Origin: DASXMX01 sp036794395
GTDB lineage: Bacteria; Planctomycetota; Phycisphaerae; Tepidisphaerales; Tepidisphaeraceae
NCBI GenBank assembly: GCA_036794395.1
Contig: DAIRGS010000015.1
Location: forward strand, 1 to 44,419
Direction: 5' to 3'
Length of the DNA: 44,419 nucleotides
Positions 31,776 to 39,675 of this stretch are shown here, piece after piece (positions within the stretch are counted from its first letter, which is position 1; each line of letters starts with the position of its first letter). The notes below the pieces were generated by a model. The model did not search any database. It was not told where the DNA came from and saw only the letters and a program-made list of their open reading frames with translations. The position numbers were made by a program, and so were the translations under genes.

Positions 31776-33008
31776 ATGCGTTGGATAGTGTCCCAAGTTG
31801 GCTGCCGGCAGCATTATGCAGTACCCGTCGCATTGCATCGTCGGAACATGCTGGCGCGGCTTTACACGGATTGCTGGGCACCGGGTTACTTGTCGATTGT
31901 GCGGAAACTGCCGCGTCCTTTCGGTGATTTCGCGAATCGTTTTCATTCTGAGCTCGCTTCAGGTCCGGTGACGGCGTTTAATTACAACTTTTTGTCCCGC
32001 CGTTTATGTAACCTTATAAGAATGCTGGACTTGTCTACGATCGCAAAGCTATATGACGAGTACTTAAATTATGGCGGTCTTTTTGATCGGCTGGTAGTCG
32101 AAGAATTGAGGAAGGGAGGGGGCCGCGCTGTCGACGGGCTTTTTGCGTTCAGCACGACATGTTTAGAAACACTGAGGTTCTGCAAAGAGAGTGGTATATA
32201 TACAGTTGTTGATCAGATTGATGCTGCAGGGGTTGATGAGGATATTGTTGCTGAAGAGAATAGAAGCTGGCCTGGATGGGAGCCTTCTCATACTCCGATT
32301 CCGAACTCTTATTGGGAGAGATTATCGGCGGAATGGGCGACTGCCGATTCCGTACTCGTCAATTCCAAATTCTCTCGGGATGCGTTAGTGAAACAGGGGG
32401 TTGCGCTTTCAAAGATATTAGTTTCGCCGTTATCATTTGATACGAGTAGTGTCGTTTGCCGCAGAGTCGGGGATTCCTCACGTAGTTTGCGCGTGCTCTG
32501 GCTCGGGAACGTGTCATTGCGGAAGGGAATTCAATATCTGCGTGAAGCGGCCGAACTGCTTCGTGCTGTTCCGATTGAATTTGTTGTGGCCGGCCCTGTC
32601 GGCATAGCCGCAGACAAAGTATCGTCATTCCCATCGAACGTCCGTTTCGTGGGAAAGGTGAGCGGTCAGCTCAAGAGTGAGCAATATGCATGGGCTGATG
32701 TCTTCGTGCTACCAACTCTCTCGGACGGATTTGCATTAACGCAGCTTGAAGCAATGTCGCATGGTGTTCCGGTAATCGCGACTGCCAACTGTGGCGAAGT
32801 GGTTTCAGATGGGGTCGACGGGTTTACGATCCCTATCCGAAGTGGCCGCGCTCTAGCGGATAAGCTTCGTTTGCTTGAGTCTGACCGGGCGATGTTAGAG
32901 TTTATGGCGTCCAATGCGATAATGAAGGCGTCTAGTTTTGAAGCTGATAGAACGTTGGCGGAATTGGAGCGGAATCTGCAAATTCATAGGCTGCGAGCAA
33001 GATCGTGA
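31776..33008 (+). CDS. Glycosyltransferase family 4
   Basis: A 410-residue GT-B enzyme. I prefer ATG 31776 (GAGG just upstream; begins MRWIVSQVGCRQHYAVPVAL) to the ATG at 31749. Donor-domain motifs: LRVLWLGNVSLRKGIQYLRE, VRFVGKVSG, ADVFVLPTLSDGFALTQLEA with the catalytic-side E(x7)E region, and GVPVIATANCGEVVSDG. The gene is AT-rich like the cassette genes before it. It overlaps the next gene by 4 nt (GTGA). Confidence 0.9.
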   Translation: MRWIVSQVGCRQHYAVPVALHRRNMLARLYTDCWAPGYLSIVRKLPRPFGDFANRFHSELASGPVTAFNYNFLSRRLCNLIRMLDLSTIAKLYDEYLNYGGLFDRLVVEELRKGGGRAVDGLFAFSTTCLETLRFCKESGIYTVVDQIDAAGVDEDIVAEENRSWPGWEPSHTPIPNSYWERLSAEWATADSVLVNSKFSRDALVKQGVALSKILVSPLSFDTSSVVCRRVGDSSRSLRVLWLGNVSLRKGIQYLREAAELLRAVPIEFVVAGPVGIAADKVSSFPSNVRFVGKVSGQLKSEQYAWADVFVLPTLSDGFALTQLEAMSHGVPVIATANCGEVVSDGVDGFTIPIRSGRALADKLRLLESDRAMLEFMASNAIMKASSFEADRTLAELERNLQIHRLRARS

Positions 33009-34222
33009 AGATTGCGATAATATGGCATAGACTTGGTCCGTATCACATCGCACGTGCAGGAGCATTGGCGTCCGCTTCAGGTGCTACTGTAATCGAATTG
33101 TCGGGTCTGGATCGAACGTATGATTGGGACAGTACACGCGGGATTACTGAAGGATTCAATCGCTTAACATTATTTGACAAAGACGATTCCGAGGATCTCG
33201 CCCCTGTCTTGGTAAATCGTTCCCTTGATAGTGCGTTCAACAATCTCAGGCCGGATGTATTGCTGATTCCCGGATGGGGTACGAGCTATGCCGCCTCGGC
33301 GTTGCGTTGGGCCATCCAGAATCGATGCCCGAGAGTGCTTTTTAGTGAAACTGGCAGTGGAGACAAATCTCGGCGTGGCCTCGCCGAATGGGTTAAGCGG
33401 CAAGTTGTTCGGAACTACGGCGTGGGGCTCGTGGGCGGCGAGCGGCATGTGCAATACATGGAGCAACTCGGAATTCCGCGCGAGCGGATTTGGCTCGGCT
33501 ACAACTGCGTCGACAACGACTATTTTATGCGTGAGGCAGACAAGGCCCGGGCCAACGCGACCCAGCTGCGCGAACGGATGGAATTGCCGGCCCGATATTG
33601 GCTGCTGACCTGTCGGTTTATCACCAAGAAAAACCTGCCGCGCTTCCTGCGGTCGTACGCGACGTTTTTGCAGAATCAAAAGAGTCAGGACGACGCGCCG
33701 AGCTTGGTGCTCATGGGCGATGGGCCGTTGCGTAGCGAGCTGGAATCACTGATCGGCGAGTTGAAGATCGAAGCCAAAGTCGTGATGCCCGGCTTCAAGC
33801 AGTATGACGAGTTGCCGATCTATTATGGCTTGGCCGAGGCGTTCATTCTGCCCAGTTTGGAAGAGCAGTGGGGCTTGGTGGTGAACGAGGCGATGGCGTC
33901 TGGCTTGCCGGTGATGGTTTCAAGTCACTGTAATTGCACGGTGGAACTGGTGCAGCCGCGGAATGGGTTCACGTTTGATCCGAAGGATTCGGAGGCGTTG
34001 GTGAACGTGATGGAGCAATTCAGCAAGCTGACTGCCGCTGAGCGTGAAGCGATGGGGGCCGCGAGTCGGGAGATTATTTCGGGCTTCTCAACGGCGCGAT
34101 TTGCGGAGAGCGTATGGGCGGCGGCTGCCGCCGCGATCGAGCACACGCCCAAGCGGGCGTCTTTGATGTCACGAATCCTTCTAAACCTCCTTGCGCGGCG
34201 CAGAAACGTCCCCGATGTCTAA
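33005..34222 (+). CDS. Glycosyltransferase family 4
   Basis: A 405-residue GT-B enzyme starting at GTG 33005. Motifs: RFITKKNLPRFLRSYATFL, LVLMGDGPLRSELESLI, VVMPGFKQYDELPIYYG, AEAFILPSLEEQWGLVVNEA (E(x7)E), SGLPVMVSSHCN. Base composition changes inside the gene: about the first 400 nt are AT-richer, like the upstream cassette, and the rest is GC-rich, like the downstream genes. This suggests a recombination joint near 33.4 kb. Confidence 0.92.
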   Translation: MKIAIIWHRLGPYHIARAGALASASGATVIELSGLDRTYDWDSTRGITEGFNRLTLFDKDDSEDLAPVLVNRSLDSAFNNLRPDVLLIPGWGTSYAASALRWAIQNRCPRVLFSETGSGDKSRRGLAEWVKRQVVRNYGVGLVGGERHVQYMEQLGIPRERIWLGYNCVDNDYFMREADKARANATQLRERMELPARYWLLTCRFITKKNLPRFLRSYATFLQNQKSQDDAPSLVLMGDGPLRSELESLIGELKIEAKVVMPGFKQYDELPIYYGLAEAFILPSLEEQWGLVVNEAMASGLPVMVSSHCNCTVELVQPRNGFTFDPKDSEALVNVMEQFSKLTAAEREAMGAASREIISGFSTARFAESVWAAAAAAIEHTPKRASLMSRILLNLLARRRNVPDV

Positions 34223-35417
34223 GCATGACGTGCGGCAAATGAAGGCTGGCCATCACGTCATGTCGATCTCCCGCCAGGGCGGCGGCTTGAGCGAAGCCGT
34301 TCGGCACATCGCGCGATCGCTCAGCGAGCGCGACGTTGGCGTCGATGTCTTTGCGCTGCGGGACTGTGAGTCTGATCGCGATCTTGAAAATTGGCGTGGA
34401 TTGAACGTGCACTTGTTTCAGACGCAGGGGCCGCGGGGATTGGGGTACGCGCGGTCGATGGCGTCGGAGATCGCGAAGGTAGATGCCGATCTGCAGCATT
34501 GTCATGGGCTATGGCTGTACGCATCGCTGGCGGTATTGCGATGGCACAAGCGAACGGGCAAACCGTATCTGATTTCGCCGCATGGGATGCTGGAATCCCG
34601 CGTGGAACTCCAGAAATCACGCCTGAAGAAGCGAATCGCGCTGGCGTTGTACCAGAGCGCTCATCTGAAGAACGCGGCGTGCATTCACGCATTGTGCGAG
34701 CCGGAGGCGATGGACATCCGAGCGTTCGGCTTGAAGAATCCGATTGCCATCGTCCCAAACGGTGTCAATCTCCCCGACGTCTCAACGGCAAAGCCGCCGG
34801 CGCCATGGGGCGGGAAGATTGAAGCTGGCCGAAAGGTGTTGCTGTATCTGGGTCGGATTAATCCCAAGAAGGGTTTGCGGCATCTGGTGGGCGCCGTCGA
34901 GTTGATGTCGGCCGAGGGGATCTGGCCAAGCAATTGGGTCGTAGCGATCGCCGGGTGGGATCAAGACGGGCATCAGCAGGAGTTGGAGGCTCGTATCGCC
35001 GGAAAGTCGGCAACACGGAATATCGTGTTTGTGGGACCGCTTTATGGGAGTGACAAGGACGCCGCGTATCGCAATTCGGATGCGTTCATACTCCCATCTG
35101 AAAGCGAAGGGCTGCCACTGACGGTGATCGAAGCGTGGTCGTATGGCTTGCCGGTGGTGATGACGCCTGAATGCAATATCCCGCAGGGATTTGAGGGAAA
35201 AGCTGCGATACGCATGGAAGCGAATCCGGGCGACGCCGTGAGTGCGTTGAAGGCGCTGTTTTCAATGAGCGATCAGGAACGCATCGCAATCGGATCACGC
35301 GGGCTTGCTTTAGTCAAAGAGCGGTTTACGTGGTCTCGTGTGGCGGCGCAAATGCATGCGGTATACTCGTGGGTGGTAAACGGTGGCGACGCCCCGGATT
35401 CCGTCATAAGGAACTGA
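34215..35417 (+). CDS. Glycosyltransferase family 4
   Basis: A 400-residue GT-B enzyme. The frame opens at TTG 34191, but ATG 34215, overlapping the previous stop by 8 nt, is the likely coupled start (MSKHDVRQMKAGHHVM). Motifs: SRQGGGLSEAVRHIA, LQHCHGLWLYASLA, PYLISPHGMLE, VPNGVNLPD, LYLGRINPKKGLRHLVGAV, SDAFILPSESEGLPLTVIEA. This pattern matches EPS glycosyltransferases that often precede a WcaF-type acetyltransferase, as here. Confidence 0.92.
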   Translation: MSKHDVRQMKAGHHVMSISRQGGGLSEAVRHIARSLSERDVGVDVFALRDCESDRDLENWRGLNVHLFQTQGPRGLGYARSMASEIAKVDADLQHCHGLWLYASLAVLRWHKRTGKPYLISPHGMLESRVELQKSRLKKRIALALYQSAHLKNAACIHALCEPEAMDIRAFGLKNPIAIVPNGVNLPDVSTAKPPAPWGGKIEAGRKVLLYLGRINPKKGLRHLVGAVELMSAEGIWPSNWVVAIAGWDQDGHQQELEARIAGKSATRNIVFVGPLYGSDKDAAYRNSDAFILPSESEGLPLTVIEAWSYGLPVVMTPECNIPQGFEGKAAIRMEANPGDAVSALKALFSMSDQERIAIGSRGLALVKERFTWSRVAAQMHAVYSWVVNGGDAPDSVIRN

Positions 35418-35972
35418 GTGATACAGGATCTTTCAAAATTCTCGCTGCCGGCTGGTTTCCGTGGCCGGTCGGGTTGGCAGGTGCAGGCTTGGTGGGTGGT
35501 GCAGGCGGTGGCGTTTGGGTGCTCGCCGCAGTTTATGTACGGCTGGCGACGATTCGTCGCGCGCTGCTTCGGTGCCAAGATCGGCAAGAACGTTTTGCTT
35601 CGGCCGTCGGTGAAGATGACGTATCCGTGGAAAGTGACGATCGGCGACCATTCCTGGATCGGGGACGAGGTGGTTCTCTACAGCCTCGGCGAGATCGAGA
35701 TTGGAGCCAATGCCGTTGTGTCGCAACGGTCGTATATCTGTGCGGCCAGCCATGACTTTACAAAACCGACGTTCGACATTTATGCGAAGAAGGTGACGAT
35801 TGAGGATGAGGCTTGGATCGCCACCGATGTATTTGTGGCGCCAGGCGTGACGATTGGGCAGGGCACAGTGGTCGGGGCGCGATCGAGCGTTTTTTCAGAT
35901 TTGCCGGCAGGGATGGTTTGCGTGGGGTCACCGGCCCGACCGGTAAAACTACGCTTGCCCCAGACTGAATAG
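35418..35972 (+). CDS. WcaF-like sugar O-acetyltransferase (left-handed beta-helix)
   Basis: A 184-residue acetyl-CoA-dependent transferase that would acetylate a sugar of the polysaccharide. Hexapeptide-repeat turns are visible: AKIGKNVLLRPSVKM, VTIGDHSWIGDEVVL, EIEIGANAVVSQ, VTIEDEAWIATDVFVAPGVTIGQGTVVGA. The catalytic-His region is YICAASHDFTKPTF. The N-terminal WWVVQAVAFGCSPQFMYGWRRF segment is typical of WcaF. The GTG start follows the upstream TGA with no gap, so translation is probably coupled. Confidence 0.92.
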   Translation: MIQDLSKFSLPAGFRGRSGWQVQAWWVVQAVAFGCSPQFMYGWRRFVARCFGAKIGKNVLLRPSVKMTYPWKVTIGDHSWIGDEVVLYSLGEIEIGANAVVSQRSYICAASHDFTKPTFDIYAKKVTIEDEAWIATDVFVAPGVTIGQGTVVGARSSVFSDLPAGMVCVGSPARPVKLRLPQTE

Positions 35973-35998
35973 CTTGAATGCGGGCCGAGGTGACATCC

Positions 35999-38605
35999 AT
36001 GTCGATAACGACCCAATCCGCTTCGCAATCCCGGGCAACATATGAGAGAGACTTGGTCGCGGTATTCATAGAAGTGCTTTTGGCGGCGATTCTGTTTTTC
36101 CTCCCCGCCGTTCTCGGAGGGGTGGAGGCATGGACCGAGACGGTGGCGTTAGCTGTCGTGTTGCTGTTGGTAGGGTTAGCGATTGTGCGGTCTCTTCGGA
36201 CGGGGGGAAATCCTTGGTTAAATGCCGTGTCGGCGCCGGTCGTTGGATTTGTCGCGGTGGTGTGGATTCAGCTGCTGAATCTGACGCCCCGCATATTGGA
36301 GCGTATTTCGCCGGCCATGGCGGGCATGCGTCGGGGGTTGGCGGCTGATCTTGCAAATGGTCCCGCGATCACCGCAGGCGCTACGCTGAGCTTTTATCCA
36401 CACGCCACACGACATGACTTACGGATCATCTTAATTGCGGTGGGCATCTTTTTCGTTGTCCTAGAGGTATATCGCACCCCGCGGCAGATCCGCCGTCTTT
36501 TAACGACAGTGGCCTCCATCGGGGCGGCCAGCGCGATCCTGGCCCTGCTGCAAGATTTCGCGGGAAACGGAAAGATTTACTGGGTTATCCCCTCTGCATA
36601 TCAAGCAACCTGTGGCTCGTTCGTAAACTACAGCAACTTTAGCCAGTTCATGAACCTCTCGACAGGTGCGACGTTGGGTCTGCTGTTGGTGAAGTTGCAG
36701 GAATTCACGGAGGTTCACGGTGGGGAGGGGCATCGCCAAAGCGTTCGATCCCTGACGCCGGACCGATTTCGCAGTTTCGATTTTGCCGTAATAGTGGGTT
36801 TGGCCACCAGCATCGTACTAAGCTTTATGGCCGTCTGTCTTTCACTAAGCCGCGGCGGAATTCTATCTATGATTTCTGCGGCAGCATTCGCCACGGTACT
36901 GATTGCCCGCCGTCGTCTTCGTGCCCAAGGCTGGATTTTACTTGCCGTGGTCATGATCGTCTTCGGAAGCCTTCTTTACGCGGGATTCGATACGGTCTAC
37001 GACCGCCTGGCCACGCTGTACAATCGAAATGATCCGACCAGCGGGCGATTCCAAACCTATAGGGATCTGCTTTTGGAGTGGCGACGGTTCCCGCTTTGGG
37101 GCACGGGCCTGGGGACACACCGTTGGATCTATCCCATGTTCGACCGTTCGCATGATCCCGCTCTTGCAGCACACGCCGATTGCGACTGGCTGCAACTATT
37201 GGAAGAAAGCGGGATTTTAGGGGTGGGGATCGTGATATGGTTCGTCGGCGTTGTCGCTTACCACTTTCTGCGTGTCGTACGGCTAGCGCGTTCGGGCGTC
37301 GGCCTGGCGGCCATCGGCCTGGGCTTCGGCTTGGTCGCCGTGATGCTCAACAGCATCACCGATTTTGGCCAGCACGTACCGGCCGTCGCGGGCCTGTCCG
37401 CGATCTCGTGCGGCATCATCGTCAACCTCTCCCGGTTACAGCGCTCCCGACGATCGAAACATGAGTCGCGTGGTTATGCCAGTTCAAGGGGAGGCACCAA
37501 TGTACACACGGAAACAGACAGCGTCACACAAACCCTCGCGTCACGATGGCTCGGCCGCGGCTGGCTGGTGGCGATAACCTCTGGACTGATCTGGGCCCTA
37601 ATCGGCGCTGCAAAAAGAACCGCGGCGGCGGCTGTCTGGGAACGAGCCAACGAGCAAACCGTGGCACTTCAGGCGAATCGGTGGCAGGGGAGTGATGAGC
37701 AGTACCGCGCCGTTTTGATTGAGGCATCCCGCGCTGTCGCGTTGGATGCCGACAATGTCGAGTATCGCTATGGTTTGAATGCGTTGCGCTGGTACGCAAT
37801 CAGTCGCCCGACTGAGCAGTATCCCGAGGGACGAACTGAATTCTCGCCTCAGGCCCTGGGATACGCACGTCAAATCGTCGAGGACCTCCATGCCACTCGA
37901 GCATTGTGCCCAACCTTTGGATTGCCCATGCTTCTGGCCGGGCAGATTGAACTTTCCGTGCTCGACGACGCGCGGGGTAAAAATGAGATTCGGCTTGCTT
38001 ACCGGGTCTATCCTAATCATCCAGACGTCGCGATGGCCAATGCGATGCTGGACGCCGAAGAAGGCAAGTGGCAGGACTCAAAGGAGAAATTCGAACACGC
38101 GCTTGATCTTAATCCGGGACTATTTACTGAGATTGCTGTTGCCTGCATAAGCCAGTTCCATAATCCCGGTTTAGCAATCACTATCGCTCGCGATCGAGAT
38201 GACGTTACTGAATTGTTGCAGGTACTCCGCCGATTGGACCAAACGGCGATTCAGAAAATTCCCTCAACGGCAACCCAACGGGCCGTGGCCGATGCGATCA
38301 ATGCGTTCCGAAGTCATAGTGTCTCCGACGAAGCGTTTACCGGTCAGTTGCGCGCGATGGCCGATCTATGTCTTCGCCAGGGTGACGAGCCTGCGGCCAT
38401 CGGCTACTTTAAGCGAGCAGTCGCAAAAAACTATTCAGATGTGAGCGGGCACTTGGAACTGGCAAAGCTTCTAAGTAAGCACGGGCATACGATGGAAGCG
38501 GTAGACCACCTGCGCATTTGCCTGCGGCTACAGCCAGGCATGAATCAGGCAAGACAGTTGTTGGGTGATTTAAGTCTCCGCCCGGATTTCATACCCGGTG
38601 GGTGA
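35999..38605 (+). CDS. O-antigen-ligase/polymerase-like membrane protein with TPR tail
   Basis: An 868-residue protein from ATG 35999 (GAGGTGA upstream). The first 460 residues have about a dozen membrane segments and a Wzy_C/WaaL-type loop: NDPTSGRFQTYRDLLLEW, FPLWGTGLGTHRWIYPMF, HADCDWLQLLEESGILGVG. After a polar linker and one more hydrophobic segment (GWLVAITSGLIWALIGAA), the C-terminal 300 residues form TPR-like helical pairs (RAVALDADNVEYRYGLNAL, GHLELAKLLSKHG, AVDHLRICLRLQPG), probably extracytoplasmic. It is the last gene of the operon. It could polymerise or attach the finished chain; with a Wzy already present, ligation or an alternative polymerase are both possible. Confidence 0.87.
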   Translation: MSITTQSASQSRATYERDLVAVFIEVLLAAILFFLPAVLGGVEAWTETVALAVVLLLVGLAIVRSLRTGGNPWLNAVSAPVVGFVAVVWIQLLNLTPRILERISPAMAGMRRGLAADLANGPAITAGATLSFYPHATRHDLRIILIAVGIFFVVLEVYRTPRQIRRLLTTVASIGAASAILALLQDFAGNGKIYWVIPSAYQATCGSFVNYSNFSQFMNLSTGATLGLLLVKLQEFTEVHGGEGHRQSVRSLTPDRFRSFDFAVIVGLATSIVLSFMAVCLSLSRGGILSMISAAAFATVLIARRRLRAQGWILLAVVMIVFGSLLYAGFDTVYDRLATLYNRNDPTSGRFQTYRDLLLEWRRFPLWGTGLGTHRWIYPMFDRSHDPALAAHADCDWLQLLEESGILGVGIVIWFVGVVAYHFLRVVRLARSGVGLAAIGLGFGLVAVMLNSITDFGQHVPAVAGLSAISCGIIVNLSRLQRSRRSKHESRGYASSRGGTNVHTETDSVTQTLASRWLGRGWLVAITSGLIWALIGAAKRTAAAAVWERANEQTVALQANRWQGSDEQYRAVLIEASRAVALDADNVEYRYGLNALRWYAISRPTEQYPEGRTEFSPQALGYARQIVEDLHATRALCPTFGLPMLLAGQIELSVLDDARGKNEIRLAYRVYPNHPDVAMANAMLDAEEGKWQDSKEKFEHALDLNPGLFTEIAVACISQFHNPGLAITIARDRDDVTELLQVLRRLDQTAIQKIPSTATQRAVADAINAFRSHSVSDEAFTGQLRAMADLCLRQGDEPAAIGYFKRAVAKNYSDVSGHLELAKLLSKHGHTMEAVDHLRICLRLQPGMNQARQLLGDLSLRPDFIPGG

Positions 38606-38683
38606 ACGTCGGTGTTCGCATTCGCTGAAAGGGAGGGCCTAACACATATAAACGATTTCCAACGAAATGATATACTTTAGCAA

Positions 38684-39655
38684 ATGACGACGAGAGCGAG
38701 TATTAACGGCATTGAGATCCAAGACCGCGATTCAGATCTCCTGCGTGGCCTTTTTGATTCCCGACTCATTACGCTCGCGCACGCATCTGCGCTGTATTTC
38801 AACGGGAGCCGCGAGGCTGCAAAAAAACGCATTCAAAAACTCAAAAGCGCCGGCCTCCTGGGCGAACGGGTTCGCAAAGCATACGAGCCCTCAGTCCTTT
38901 TCCTCACACGACAGGGTTATTCGCTCATGAAGGACCGGGGTCTGCTTCACGGCTTCCCGGCGATCGCATGGACGAGTCTTGAAAAGCGTTTGCAGGTGTC
39001 AGACCTGACACTTCGACATGAGATGGAAGTCATGGACGTAAAGGCTGCGATGTGCGGCGCTCTTCGAGCCCGCGCCCAATTTGATGTCTCCGAGTTCAGC
39101 ACATGGCCCTTGCTCTTTCAGTTCGAGGCGCGACCGGGGACGGGTGCGCAGGTGCTCGTGAAGCCGGATTCCTTCATTCGTATCCGCGAGCAAGATGGTG
39201 CCGAAGTGTTCGAACACGTCTTTTTTCTGGAGCTTGACCGAAGCACCGAGACACTCGATACGCTGTGTCGTCGAGCGCTTTGCTACCTGGATTTTTATCA
39301 ACGTGGGGGACTTGCAGAACGATTCGGCGGCGAGAGATCCGAGTATAAGGATTATCCATTCCGGGTGCTTATGGTATTTTCAACGGCCGAGCGTCGGAAC
39401 AACGTCGCTGAACGCTTACTCGTGCAACAACCTCCAATATTTACTCAGGTATGGCTTTCAACCTTGAAAGACGTGCTTGAAGCGCCATTGGGACCGGTCT
39501 GGATTCGCCCACGTGATTACTGCGATGCGACAGACGGAACGCAATTCAACATCGGGCGGGTTATCTCTCGTAGTGTCTATCGTCGCCAAGAGGCCCGTGA
39601 ACGATTTATCGACTCAGTCGCGACGAAACATCAGCTGTTCGATTCGTGCCTGTAA
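38684..39655 (+). CDS. Replication-relaxation family protein (Replic_Relax-like)
   Basis: A 323-residue protein with an N-terminal winged helix (DSDLLRGLFDSRLITLAHASALYF, AAKKRIQKLKSAGLLGERVR, LFLTRQGYSLM), then an alpha/beta domain with VFFLELDRSTETLDTL and YKDYPFRVLMVFSTAERRNN, as in Replic_Relax proteins of plasmids and integrative elements. The role is probably DNA processing or replication control of a mobile element. TATACT at 38671-38676 lies so close to the ATG that a near-leaderless transcript is possible; no good -35 was found. It marks the start of the accessory region after the EPS operon. Confidence 0.6.
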   Translation: MTTRASINGIEIQDRDSDLLRGLFDSRLITLAHASALYFNGSREAAKKRIQKLKSAGLLGERVRKAYEPSVLFLTRQGYSLMKDRGLLHGFPAIAWTSLEKRLQVSDLTLRHEMEVMDVKAAMCGALRARAQFDVSEFSTWPLLFQFEARPGTGAQVLVKPDSFIRIREQDGAEVFEHVFFLELDRSTETLDTLCRRALCYLDFYQRGGLAERFGGERSEYKDYPFRVLMVFSTAERRNNVAERLLVQQPPIFTQVWLSTLKDVLEAPLGPVWIRPRDYCDATDGTQFNIGRVISRSVYRRQEARERFIDSVATKHQLFDSCL

Positions 39656-39675
39656 ACGCATAGAAACCGGCCACA

